From contig QZLH01002083.1 in assembly GCA_003833135.1 (NCBI GenBank), positions 1 to 12,748 of the forward strand: 12,748 bases of DNA, given 5' to 3'. The number at the start of each line of letters is the position of its first letter. Within the stretch, counting starts at the first letter, position 1. The notes below the pieces were generated by a model. It was not told where the DNA came from and did no database searches. It was given only the letters and a program-made list of their open reading frames with translations. The position numbers were made by a program, and so were the translations under genes. Shown here piece by piece: positions 1-10,397 of this stretch. Source of the DNA: Oehlia diaphana (Eukaryota > Glomeromycota > Glomeromycetes > Glomerales > Glomeraceae).

Positions 1-146
1 TGTTATATACTAAAGTCAAAAACTACTTCCAAAACCTCCTTCCATTTATAAGTGAATTTTGTAAAACAGATGAAATTACATCTAATGTGTAAATTTGGAA
101 ACATTACATTAAAAAGAAAATCTTTAACTTAATTTTTTTGAAATTA

Positions 147-201
147 CTGCGCCACACTGCGCCGTCAACCTGACACATGTGCAATTATTTTTTGTTGCGC
201 C
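147..201 (+). promoter_or_regulatory. Cluster of three TGCGCC motifs upstream of SEC62
   Basis: Three TGCGCC motifs lie at 148-153, 158-163 and 196-201, and the first two are spaced exactly 10 bp apart, about one helical turn. The palindrome CACATGTG sits between them at 174-181. The surrounding DNA is very AT-rich, so this small GC-rich patch 150-210 bp before the SEC62 start stands out and may be an upstream activating region. I do not recognise the factor; this role is inferred from position and repetition only. Confidence 0.4.
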
Positions 202-260
202 ACAACCCGTCGGATATGCCATTTCATAAATGCAACGAAAAAATATTCTGATGTGGCCGT

Positions 261-300
261 GTCTGATTGGTTACAGATACAAGTAATATTGTATAAATAG
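261..300 (+). promoter_or_regulatory. SEC62 core promoter: inverted CCAAT box and TATA box
   Basis: An ATTGG (inverted CCAAT) lies at 266-270, inside GATTGGTTAC. A clean TATAAATA follows at 292-299, 58-65 bp upstream of the SEC62 ATG. This is the spacing expected for a TATA box with a short 5' leader of perhaps 25-40 nt. The order CCAAT, TATA, ATG supports both the chosen start codon at 357 and plus-strand transcription. Confidence 0.6.
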
Positions 301-356
301 TGTGCATTTCTAAAGCTTTCTTTCGATAGACAAAAATTAAAAGCTATAAAAATTAC

Positions 357-1195
357 ATGGAAAAACGGACAGAAGCCCCTCGGCCCATCTTAAATGTTGC
401 TAAGTATTTGAGATCTTCTAGTTCTGGTTTAAAAAATAGACAAGGAGTTCTAAATGGGAAAAGAGTCGACTATTTTAAAGGTATTTTTTTAAAAAAGGTG
501 ATGAGTAATCTTTTAGGATTTAGGAAACTAATTTTTTTTACTTAGGCAAATCTGCAGTGAAAGCTCTCCTTAAAGAATCCTATGGTAAACTTAAGGAAGT
601 TCCAAAAGTTACTAGTGAAAATGAGGCCTGTGAAGTTTTACAAGAAGTCCTAAGACACGCTTTTTTCTTGCGTGTCGAACGTTCCGGAAGTGAGAACGGA
701 TCACGTAACAAAAGTTTAAATGTAACATCAACTCAAAGTTGGGGAAAAGATCAATATTACGTATGGTTTTATGAAGGATCACAATTAATGACAATATTGG
801 GAGGAATTGGATTAATATCGATTGTTTTTGCTGCTGTATTATTCCCTCTTTGGCCTCCTATACTGAGAGATATTGTTTGGTACCTTTCTGTGGCTATTTT
901 GAGTCTTTTTGGAGTATTTATGGCTTTAGCAGTTATAAGACTAATCTTATTTATTATTACAATGATTATAATTCCTCCTGGAATATGGTTATTCCCCAAC
1001 TTATTTGAAGATGTTGGATTCATAGATAGTTTTATTCCACTTTGGGCTTGGGAAGTTCCAAAGAAAAAAGATAAAGTTCATGAAGATGAAGACGAAGCTG
1101 GTGGAAGTCAAAATTCTAATAGAGATCTTCGTACAACAGTTGAAGATGGCGACGAAGAAGAAATATATGAAGATGGAAATAAAAAAGAGAATTAA
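357..1195 (+). CDS. SEC62: SEC62, ER protein translocation subunit (2 exons)
   Basis: This gene encodes the Sec62 subunit of the Sec61-Sec62-Sec63 complex, which moves proteins post-translationally into the ER. Exons are 357-480 and 546-1195. The 65-nt intron starts GTATTT, ends TTAG and splits a Gly codon (phase 1). The product is 257 aa, close to the length of yeast Sec62. The soluble N-terminus is rich in Lys/Arg and carries the family motif YFKGKSAVKALL at residues 39-50. A short linker holds SWGKDQYYVWFYEG. Two hydrophobic membrane segments follow, at about 122-142 and 152-184, joined by the short loop PLWPPILRD. The conserved WLFPNLFEDVGFIDSFIPLW stretch comes next, and then an acidic, Asp/Glu-rich cytosolic tail from about residue 213. 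In the family the basic N-terminus docks on the acidic end of Sec63. The start is supported by the upstream TATA box and by the family-like N-terminus. Confidence 0.93.
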
Positions 1196-1302
1196 AATGA
1201 AACATTTCATAACCAATATTATATTGATAATTTACTAATATTTATTAATCAAGTAAAATTAATATTTATTGAATTAATAACTTTTTTATTAAAATATATT
1301 CT
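1196..1302. terminator. Shared 3' region between convergent SEC62 and MICOS genes
   Basis: The 107 bp between the two stop codons are almost pure A/T and must hold the 3' ends of both convergent transcripts. On the minus strand, AATAAA overlaps the MICOS-gene stop (1302-1307) and recurs at 1265-1270. On the plus strand there are several ATATTTATT and TTAATAA runs but no exact AATAAA. The mature 3' ends probably overlap, but sequence alone cannot place the cleavage sites. Confidence 0.45.
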
Positions 1303-2155
1303 TTATTTTGATTTATTATTATTATTTTTTAAATCAGCAATGACCGAATCAATTTTTTGTTTAGTGTCACTAGCTACTTCAGAAATAGAATAATGAACTT
1401 TCAATAATTTTGGGGATTTTTGTTCATATTCTTGAATTTTTTTTAAAATATTATGTGATGTTTTTGGTAAAAAATAATATGAAGAAGCAATAGTAAAAAA
1501 TAATGGACTTGCAATTCGGAGTAAAACATTACCTAAAAAAATACACTATATAAGATAAATAATTTTATTGAAAAGATAATTATTAAACACATACGATTTC
1601 TCGCTATAATGGTTCCTGCTAAACCTGCTACTGAGATATATAATGCCCCTGGCATTAATCGTTCATCTTGCGCAACAATCTCTTTTATTGTTTCTAAATA
1701 AATTAAATAATAAGTAAAAAATTTTTTTATCGAATAAAATTTTTTAAACTTACTTTCAGTATCTTGCTCAATAGCGATCCATTTATTAGCTACTCCATGA
1801 ATTTGTTGCTTTGTTCAAATAATGTATAATATTACCATCAATATAAAAATAATTCATTTTTAAAAGTTTACTTACTTCAAAGTCACGAGCAGCTTTAATA
1901 ACTTGAATTCTAGTTTGTCTGATTTCTTTTTCTAATCTTGTTGGTGATTCTACTAAAATTATATCGGGTTTAGGCTCATCATAAATACTTAACTTCTAAA
2001 AAATAAAATATGGTGGTTTACTCAAAAGCAAAGCTTTTTTTAAGTAAAGAAAATTTAGTGTTTACCTTTTTAGCAGGGTTTTCCTCCGCATAAATCACCG
2101 GAAATCCTTTAAATCCTTTTAAAACAGCTCCTGCAAATGCTGTTAAAACTAACAT
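1303..2155 (-). CDS. MICOS subunit, Mic26/Mic27 (apolipoprotein O) family (5 exons)
   Basis: This is a mitochondrial inner-membrane protein of the MICOS complex, which shapes crista junctions and, in this family, stabilises Mic10 oligomers and binds cardiolipin. Exons, 5' to 3' on the minus strand, are 2155-2066, 1995-1876, 1808-1754, 1693-1595 and 1532-1303. Introns are 60-70 nt and GT-AG, and all phases agree. The product is 197 aa. A hydrophobic N-terminus (residues 1-22) looks like an import or membrane signal. The hallmark KLSIYDEPKPDIILVESPTR spans residues 31-50, followed by an amphipathic stretch (EKEIRQTRI) and KWIAIE at 79-84. A Gly-rich membrane segment, LMPGALYISVAGLAGTIIAR, spans 101-120. 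A second hydrophobic segment at 125-144 ends in YFLPKTSHN, typical of fungal members. Mic26 and Mic27 cannot be separated here. The ATG at 2155 follows directly on a splice-acceptor-like TTAACAG, so a 5'UTR intron or a tiny upstream coding exon is possible. Confidence 0.88.
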
Positions 2156-2445
2156 TCTTGTACTCTGTTAAAAAATTGTAATTTATTAAAAATTTTCAAT
2201 AAATATTGTCTATAATCTGTAAAATACTAATATGGAATAAAAGGTTCTTTTTATTTTCAGAAAGAAAAACTCGGGAAAAATGTACTCAAATTATCACTTG
2301 ATAATCAATATTACTACTTTAAGAACGTGTAACTCGATCACTCATTACACATACTGTAAAAATTTGTATAGTATACATAACATATTGCGAAGATTATAAA
2401 ATCAGTTATCGAAAAATCTAATTTTTTTAATAAAATATTAATTAA
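2156..2445 (-). promoter_or_regulatory. Intergenic gap: TPR/Mlp1 3' end and MICOS-gene promoter
   Basis: About 290 bp separate two genes transcribed in the same direction, so this stretch must hold the 3' end of the nucleoporin transcript and the promoter of the MICOS gene. I see AT-rich sequence with an acceptor-like minus-strand TTAACAG ending near 2165, just before the MICOS ATG, which suggests an intron in its leader. There is no clear TATA box, RNA gene or further ORF. Confidence 0.4.
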
Positions 2446-5400
2446 TTATTCTTCTTCAAGCTTAATCTTTTTTGTTGCTGGAAATCCCGCATCATCATCA
2501 TTCGTGGTTGGAGAGTTGGCGACGGCATCACCCTTCACTTCTTCCTCATCACCTTCATCAGCAATATTTGAGGCAATTGTAATATCAAAATCTTCAACTT
2601 GTACAGCTGAAGTGGATGCTGTAAAGAAAAATAAAAGTGAGTTAATCAGACAATTCTATATAAATAAGATAATGATTGATATTTAGTGATGACTAACCAA
2701 GAGGTTCTTCTTGTGTTTCAACTTCATCCCAAGAACGCTTACGAACCGTAGTTTCAGCTGGAGTTTCCTCTAATACAGAAGTTAATGGTTCGTTCTCAGG
2801 CTGAATTTCATTTGGTACTTCTTGAGCTGGCTGAACAGTTATTGCTATTGCTTCCGTTACTTCGGATGGTTGAACAACTTTTTCTGTATCTGATACAGTT
2901 TGAGACTGATTCAACGGCTGTTCTTCGACAGTGGGCGTAGGCGAAGCTACCTGAGACGGACCCCGAGGCGAACTTGGAAGCACTAATGGCCCACGATGTC
3001 TTTGAATTTTAACAGGTGGCTTCTCTCTCGGTGCATTTTGAATTTGCCCGGTATTACTGCCGGGTAATCTAACTGAAACTGATGCGCCTGTCGTATTAGG
3101 ACCATCACCACTACTAGCAGCAGTAGCAGCAGGTTGAACTGTTATTTGTTGCATAACTGGCGGTTGTAAAATGTTTTCTTGTGCATCATTATGTAGTTCT
3201 TGCACAGCTTGAAATGGACTTCCGGGTGAAGTTGTAGTGTTTGAATCATTATGTACAGTTGAAGTTACGCCAGGTAAATTAGTAGTCGTTGAAATTGACG
3301 ATGAAATAGATGTCATAGGCAATAATGATTGCAAAAATTCTTCCGTCTTTACTGCCGTATCTTTTGCTATAGTTTCAGCTGTAGGTTGACTAGCGATTAC
3401 TTCTTTCAACGAACTTTCTGACGAAGATTGAAATTTTTGCTTTAACTCGGTATTCTCAGTCTCCAATCTACTAATTTTACTCTTATACATAGACTCTTGC
3501 GCTTTTATTCTCAATAATTCTGGTTCCTTTTCTAAAGCTTCTTCAACTTGTTTTGTCTTCTCCTCAACTTGTTTTGTTTTCTCTTCAACTTGTTTTGTCT
3601 TCTCTTCAACTTGTTTTGTCTTCTCTTCAACTTGTTTTGTCTTCTCTTCAACTTGTTTTGTCTTCTCTTCAACTTGTTTTGTCTTCTCTTCGTTTTGTTT
3701 CTTCAACTCCTCAATTTGTTTCTTCAACTCCTCAATTTGTTTCTTCAATTCTTCAATTTCTTTCTTTGATTGTTCCTGATAAACTTGAAGTTGGCTTGTA
3801 GCTTTTTGTTGCAGCGTTCGTTGCATATTCTGCACATGTCCTTGAAATTTTTTCTTTTGCCCTTCGAGTGATTCTCTTAATCTTGTATTCTCCATCTTTG
3901 ATTTTTCATTCTCTTGTTTAAATTGCGTATTCTCCTTCTCCATCTGTTCAATTTTTGTCTTATAATTATCTCTATCATTTTTGAATTTCATTGCTGATGT
4001 CTTCAGGTTATCGAACTACAAATAATTTACAAAATCTTAAAAAATGAAACATGAAAAAAACCATTATTCACTTAAAATTACCTGAGCTTTAAGAGTATGA
4101 TTAGACTTGGTGGCACTGTCAGATGTACTTTTGAGATCATTTATCTGTTTTTTATGAGAATCAATATCCGCATTTAACCTATCAATTTCGGACTTCATTC
4201 TGTCGCGTTCCTCTGTAATGATCTTCAGATTCTCCGTAACAGATTTTAAATTATCTTGTAATTGTTGTAGTTCAGTAGGATCATTGATCTATTAATAATT
4301 TAATGGAAAGCTAAATTAGCAATTATTTATATATAAAAATAATTATTAATGAAACACTTACACCATATTTATTGAGCACAGTTTGGAATCTGTCTCTCCA
4401 TTTATTGTTGTCATCTTTAAGAAGGTTTATTTCTTGTTGATAAGTGCTAAGATCAACTTTCAAAGTTCGGATTTCGTCTTCATTCGAAAATATTTTTAGT
4501 ATGATTATAAGGCTATTAAATACAATGCAAATACTAACCTTCAAGAGAATTGTTTTTCTCATCGGATAATTTTATTGAAGACTCCAATTCAACCATCTTC
4601 TTATCTAAATTTTCTTTTTCGTTTCGTAGGGTCTGATTGCTTTCATCAAGAATTTTTGATAACTTTTGCGCTTCTAGTAGTTCATTAGTAAGTTGTTGAT
4701 CAGGTGCAGCCTTTTCTGCTCGTTCCTATAAATGTAATAAAATAAGATTAAATTATCCATCAAAAATTGAAGATAAGAAATTAAAAAGAAACAACAACCT
4801 TAAGAAGTAAGACTTGAATTTCATCATAATTCTTTTGAGTTTGTTCTAACTGTGCTTTATACCTTTCAGCCTGTTTTGCGTAATAGTCCTTTTCTGCTTC
4901 CGCCTTCTGTTGGTCGCTTCGTAGCAAAGATATTACTTGATTCTGAGCAGTCATGTCTGTAGGTGTATTGTTGAAATAATTGCGAAGAACTTTGTTATCT
5001 TCTTCGAAATCCTTACATCTATAAATGATATTAGAGAGAAATATTCAAAATATGATACAATAGAAAATATCATTATCATAATGAATAAATTACTTTTGTT
5101 GGAATTCTGCTGATTCTTTTTCAATTCGCACTCTTTCATCATTCAATGAAGATTCCGTTTGTTGAGCTTTAATCTAGTAAATTAATAGTATTAACTCAAT
5201 ATGAATGTAAATTATAATCGCAATAACTATTTCCGAGCTACTACCTTAAATTGATTAAATTCTTCCTGTAGCACTTTATGCAGTTGTTGTATATCATTCA
5301 AAGATTGTACAGCGGCAGCATGAGCCGCAAGCTCTCTATTATAATTTTGTTGTGATTCTTCCAATAAAGTTTCCCGTCTCTTCGTTTCTTCACTATACTG

Positions 5401-8400
5401 TTTGTCTTTGGCAGCTGAATTCGTCATAATTTCATCTAATGCCTGTTGGGAGGCACTCAATTTGTCAAGAGCATCAGAAAGATCCTTTAGATTTGAATTA
5501 AGATTGTCTTCCTTCAATTTAAGTTCATCCTTATTCTTTTGCAGCTCCTCTTGAAGCAATTTTATCGTGTTCTATAACATAACCAATATTAATTACAATG
5601 AATTTTAAAACATAATGTCTTCTTTTTATAAAAGAAAAATAACTTTACATTATTATCTTTTCTTTCTTGATCTGTAGCGGATTTCAATTCAAGATATAAT
5701 CTCTGATTATCTTCTAAAGATTTTTCCCTTAATTCCGCCAAATCCTTGTACGTTTCATAGTCTTTTCGTAACTCTTCATTTTCTTTTTTGAGAAGATCAA
5801 GTTCTTTCCTGCATATAAATTATAAAAATGTAAAAATAAAGCGTCGAACACTAAAAGTATATTATTTAATAAATTTACCGTAATTGAGCGATTGCGATTC
5901 CTTGATCTTGTGTCTCTAAAAGATTCACCTTATCCTTATACTCTTGAATTTCTTTATTTAGTAAATCAATATGATCATTCAATTTTCTTTGATCAGCCTC
6001 TAACGAATTTAACTTATTTTGTAGCGCCGCATTTTCATCTGTGAGCTTGTTTTTATCTTCAGCTGATTTGGTTAATACAGAAGAATATTTTTCAGATAAT
6101 TCTTCATGCTGTGCATTCAGTCTATCAAGTTTAACCTGTGATGCTAATAGTTTCTCTTGTGTCTCTTTAAATTCATTTTCCAGACGTTGTTTTTCTTCTG
6201 ATAATTGTTGTAAGCCTTGAGCCGTAATTTCTGCTCTCTGTTTATCAGCCATGAGCTCGTCCATTTCTTTATTAAATTTGCGTTGTAGCTGTTCCCATTC
6301 ATCTTTACGAGTGTTATACTCATTTTGCAATGTTTTGAGTTCTTGAGATGAAATTATCCTTTCATTATCAGCCTGCAGCAAGAATCGTTAGAAAATATAA
6401 TAATGCGAAGGACGTAAAATTTTAAACAATTATATAAGTAAATAACCACCTGTCTAGCTTGTTTTTCCAATTGTTCATTTATCTTTTGAACCTGACGTAA
6501 TAACTCCTTATTGGACCTATTTTCATCATTCTTGATATTGAAATGATTATCGAGAATCTTGTATCGTTCTAATTAGTGTTATATGAAACGTTAATCGTTT
6601 TTATAAAGCCAAATAATTGATATGTTAAAAATCAGGTGTACCTTCCAAGTGCTGTTTATCATATGTAAATTGAATCTTCTCGTGACGAAGTGCATTCAAC
6701 TCTTGATTTGTTTTTCGCAACTTCTCGTCATAATTTTTTAATTCATCAGTAGCAATATCAAGGCGATTCTACAGTAAAATTATTTAATTAGATAAGTATT
6801 AATTAAGTAAATAATTTAATCGAAAGTACCTTTAAGTCTACATTCTCTGCTTGAAAATCAAGTTGTCTTGAAGTGGGGGAAATATTTGCTTGAGGTGTAG
6901 AGTCACTTGATAAACTGTAACGTTTACGTGAAATCAATTCTCTTTCACGCTCAAGTGTATCAATTTGCGTCTGATATTGCTTTAGGCGGTGTTGAAGTCG
7001 AGTAACTTCTCCTACCGCATTCTTATTCTCGGTACTCTTAAGAGATATTTGAGCTTCTAACTCGTTTATCATGTTTTGATAACTTTGCATCCTCCTAATC
7101 ATTACTGTTTTCTCAGCTTCCAAGTGAAGGTTACGCGAATATAATGAATCTAAATCGATAGATTTAGTTGATTCATCTTTGCTAATATTTGCATCAAGAT
7201 TAGTTGAACCTTCTTTACGAAGCTTATCTAGTTCTTCTAACAGTGACGTATTATGCTTAACACAAAATTCTTTCTCTAAATAATGAAATAAATTGAAAAA
7301 TAAAAATATTATAAATGATTATAATAAAAATTATGAAATATACAACGAAAAATCACCCTCTTGAAGTTCCATAATTCGTTCGTTAAGTTCCTGGTTTTCT
7401 GATCTCGAGATTTTTAACTAGAATTAATATAATTAATTTTAAAAAATCGATTTTTTTTTTATTAAAACATCTTGTAAAGACATTATAACTTACAGATGCT
7501 CTAACTTTTTCGATTTCCTTATCACGTTCTGAAAGTTGATCAGACATTTGCTTGTACTCCTTGACTATTCTATCAAATTCTTCATTTTTTTCGTTAATAA
7601 CGGGTGACTTAAATAATAAAAATCGCGTGTTTAATAAAAAAATTTAGGAAAAACAACATGGATTACAAATATCGTACTTACAAATTGTCCGATTTCATGG
7701 TTGAACGAATTTAAAAGTTGTAAGAGTTCATAATTTTTCTTCTCTTCGATTATGAGCTGATCTTGAAGTTTAGAGTATTCAGAGTACTAAATAAAATTTA
7801 AATACCGTTAAATCACCGACAAGATAAAATTCTTACATTTTAACATTTACCAATTGAATTATAGATTTTCCTTTTTTTTGTAATGCAAGATTTACAGCTC
7901 CCATTGGAGTAGTATCAGAAATTGCAGATATATCATTCAATTGACGATTCTCTTCTTCAAGTCTTTGAATCTCGTTTCGTAAATGTTGATTCTCATTAAT
8001 CGACTAAAATATCGGACATATAATTAATATCAAACCGTTTTAATTTATGCAAATATCAATAAACATATTCTACCTCTTCTAACTTTGCATTAGTCTCCAA
8101 TAGAGTATTATTTAAATCATCAACAACTCCTATGTTGTGAAAAACATTATTTTAAATATATTACATAATGCCTATTTAAATTTCTTCTGAAACTGATAAA
8201 TTTACCTTTAGTTTCTGATATAATTTTTTGATTTTCCTCGTCGCGCTTTTCATGAACATGTATTAAGCGTTGCGCGTTTTCTATTTCGGTATTCAAAAGT
8301 TTCACTTGTTCACGATGATATTGACTCATTTCATCTCTATCTGAATTTGCTTTTTGAGCAACAATGAGTTGTTCTTTATAAGCGCGTTCATAACTTTGAG

Positions 8401-9523
8401 ATGATTGTTTATATTTTTCAAGCTCTATCGTTGCAGATTGAAGATCTCTATTGAGTTTTTCGACTTCTACATTCTAAACAAGTTATGTAATACTATTAAA
8501 TATTGACAAGTCATAATATATTACTTGTTTTCATAAACGCTACCTTATCTTCTAGAGTAGATTTGGCTAGACTTTGCCATTGATCAACGTCTTTCTCCAA
8601 TGACGCGCATCGTTTCACATATGAATCTTTTTCGAACTCCAACAACTTAAATTTATGCTACATATATATTATAAAATTAGTTTTCAATTGATAGGAAAGA
8701 AATATACAATAAATTTATTACCTGTAATTGATATTCATTACTCCTACTTTCTTGAAGATCATTCTCTAACTTTTGTATCTGACTATGGTGTTGTTGTCTC
8801 AAGGCAGACATTTTTTCATATGCATCTGTAGAAAAATTAAATAACCGATATTAACCATCCAGACTTTAAAAAGCTTATCTCTTCAAAGTTAAATAATCAC
8901 CCTTCGCTTGTGTCATTTCTTGGACTTTGGCTGTCTCAAGAGATATACGACTCTGTCGTTCTTGTTCCAGCAATTTTTCTTGATGTGCACATTCATAAAG
9001 TGTTTTCTCTAGCTCCTCCTTCATTTTTTTGTTTTCGTCTTTTAATTGATTATTTTCTTGTTCTTTAAGGAGTATTATTGAATATTGGACAGAAATTAGT
9101 ATCCATATAAATAAGAATTGTATTCAAATAATTTAAGATAAAATATGATGTATTTATCCATAAAATAAAACTAGTTAAATTCATTATTTAAAGAACTGCA
9201 TTTAAGACATAAAGGGAACGCTAAATTTTAGCACTTTAGGAAAAAAGAATTGTTATCAAAAACTATTACCAATTGATGTTAAAGCTTCTTTGTTTTCATC
9301 TATAAAACGCTTTCGATCTTCGCCTATCTTTTTAAATTCCCGTATCTTGTTTTCTGCATCGTTTAACTTTTGTTCTAATAGTAATAAACAATAAATATAT
9401 GTTTAAAGCAAAATTCACTCGAAGAAAATATACTAAAATTATTAAAACTATACCGAATGAAGCCCTGGTAAGAGTCAACTCTCGACGGAGCTCATTAATC
9501 TTGTCTGTTTGAAGCTGTTCCAT
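2446..9523 (-). CDS. Nuclear-basket nucleoporin, TPR/Mlp1 family (24 exons)
   Basis: This is the filament protein of the nuclear pore basket, which in the family tethers mRNA surveillance, Ulp1-type SUMO proteases and Mad1/Mad2. Exons (minus strand): 9523-9454, 9374-9270, 9062-8901, 8825-8722, 8657-8544, 8473-8206, 8129-8074, 8003-7851, 7786-7682, 7607-7494, 7417-7357, 7275-6830, 6768-6642, 6568-6450, 6372-5879, 5808-5649, 5571-5245, 5173-5094, 5018-4799, 4725-4539, 4477-4362, 4288-4082, 4015-2698, 2618-2446. They sum to 5286 nt (1761 aa) with every GT-AG junction in phase. Residues 1 to about 1460 are coiled coil. Family landmarks are SAISDTTPMG (319-328), YSEYSKLQDQL (345-355), RELAAHAAAVQSL (965-977) and KWRDRFQTVLNKYGINDPTE (1183-1202). 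The last 300 residues are Ser/Thr/Pro/Gln-rich with SP/TP sites, RKR (1690-1692), and PATKKIKLEEE at the C-terminus, a likely NLS. The N-terminus looks somewhat shorter than in animal TPR, so an upstream exon is possible. Confidence 0.92.
3540..3686 (-). repeat. Coding minisatellite, 7 x 21 bp (KQVEEKT heptads)
   Basis: Seven head-to-tail 21-bp units inside the large penultimate exon of the TPR/Mlp1 gene encode successive heptads of the type QVEEKTK. Six units are identical as written on the plus strand, TCTTCAACTTGTTTTGTCTTC; the unit at 3561-3581 differs at two positions. Because the unit is exactly one coiled-coil heptad, gain or loss of copies lengthens the rod without breaking register. 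Identity at third codon positions points to recent expansion. Confidence 0.95.
3687..3770 (-). repeat. Related 21-bp coding repeats (KKQIEEL heptads)
   Basis: Four further 21-bp units adjoin the minisatellite, at 3687-3707, 3708-3728, 3729-3749 and 3750-3770. They encode heptads of the form KKQIEEL, with KKQNEE at the junction. They are more diverged than the QVEEKTK block and look like an older round of the same expansion. The last unit is partly decayed. Confidence 0.8.
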
Positions 9524-9965
9524 ATTATAACGTCAAGAAATATTGCGTATTGTTTGACCTATTAAGCCCGTGTAATCAAGCCTAAGAGAATAACTGTTTT
9601 TAGTAATAAATGATAAGTGCTACGAAACCATTTTCCAAAATAAACATTGTTTTTAAAAAAATAGTCCTACAAAATTCTTTTTATTAAAAAAAAGGTCAAG
9701 GATCAATACCAAATTCAGACGATTACTAGCTTTATAGGTTTTTCTTTTCAAAGTTTTCGTTCAGTAGATGTAAAATTTTGAAAGACCAAAAATAGGACCA
9801 AACCAATGTTACACGAATATGCGATTTAGGAAAGAATTCCAGTTTATGATTAGTTTTCCTTCTTATTGGTCTATTCTGTACACGTGACTTTAGCCGGAAT
9901 CCAAAACAACCTTTGAATTTTCCACTGACATTAACGTCAAATGTTCGTCCCCACTGATAATTCAT
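9524..9965 (-). promoter_or_regulatory. TPR/Mlp1 upstream region with CCAAT and E-box
   Basis: In the 440 bp upstream of the nucleoporin ATG, an in-frame TGA (minus strand) lies just before the start, so the reading frame does not simply continue upstream. Two recognisable elements are 12 bp apart: ATTGG at 9865-9869 (inverted CCAAT on the plus strand) and the palindromic E-box CACGTG at 9881-9886. They lie about 340-360 bp from the ATG, so the promoter assignment is tentative. A 77-codon minus-strand ORF here (9965-9732) has no coiled-coil character and is judged to be chance. Confidence 0.4.
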
Positions 9966-10229
9966 TATTATAATTCTAAATTAAATCAGTAAAAACTCTC
10001 TTTCTCAAAAATTCTAAAAAAAACTATAAGAAAACTTTGAAATAACTTTACTATAAAGTAAATTGAAATACTATATTTTTATTGGCTTTTTTATATGGTT
10101 TTTTATTTATAAATAATATTATTTTTAATTTTTTATAATATATAACCTTTAATTTTAATACCGTTACTAAACTTAACTGTGGTTACGATGGTTATTTCAC
10201 CACCTTTTATAGTTATATAACCATATATA
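9966..10229. other. Very AT-rich non-coding stretch
   Basis: No gene is seen. The segment is dominated by A/T runs. TATATGGTT near 10092 and AACCATATA near 10220 form a short inverted pair about 120 bp apart. It marks the transition from the compact gene block to the repeat-rich right side. Confidence 0.4.
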
Positions 10230-10380
10230 CAGTTGACCCCCTATATAGTCACTTCCTGTATAATCACATCATATAAAATTCCCCTTTATAAGTATACCAT
10301 ATTTTGGCCAAATGTACTAACAAATATATTAGAAAAACCTTCTCTATAGTCACAACATATGACTTTTTTTTATAATTACA
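10230..10380 (+). mobile_element. Candidate Tc1/pogo-like element terminus
   Basis: The sequence CAGTTGACCCCCTATATAGT starts at 10230 directly after a TA dinucleotide (10228-10229). It is followed by repeated TATARTCAC motifs at 10244-10252, 10259-10267 and 10345-10353, and a diverged TATAATTAC at 10371-10379. CAGT ends, TA target sites and internal repeats of this style are typical of pogo/Tigger-like DNA transposons, where the repeats bind a CENP-B-type transposase domain. No matching inverted end (GGGGTCAACTG) and no DDE transposase ORF are seen in the window. It could therefore be a solo end, a non-autonomous copy or a nested remnant. Confidence 0.35.
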
Positions 10381-10397
10381 CCTTTTTTTTAAATCCT

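Noticed and set aside
1038..1195. LC3-interacting motif in the SEC62 tail, as described for mammalian SEC62
   Set aside because: The acidic tail has no aromatic-x-x-aliphatic core in an acidic setting; IYEDG does not fit.
769..1216. Minus-strand ORFs across SEC62
   Set aside because: They are antisense shadows of the SEC62 membrane segments and acidic tail, which explain the open frames.
3548..3801. Two long plus-strand Leu-rich ORFs (LFCLLFN and LQLVLSS repeats)
   Set aside because: They are antisense reading of the 21-bp coding minisatellite in the TPR/Mlp1 exon, where no stop can arise in the repeated unit.
9732..9965. 77-codon minus-strand ORF starting MNYQWGRT
   Set aside because: No recognisable domain, no coiled-coil character linking it to the nucleoporin, and it overlaps the presumed promoter with its CCAAT and CACGTG elements.
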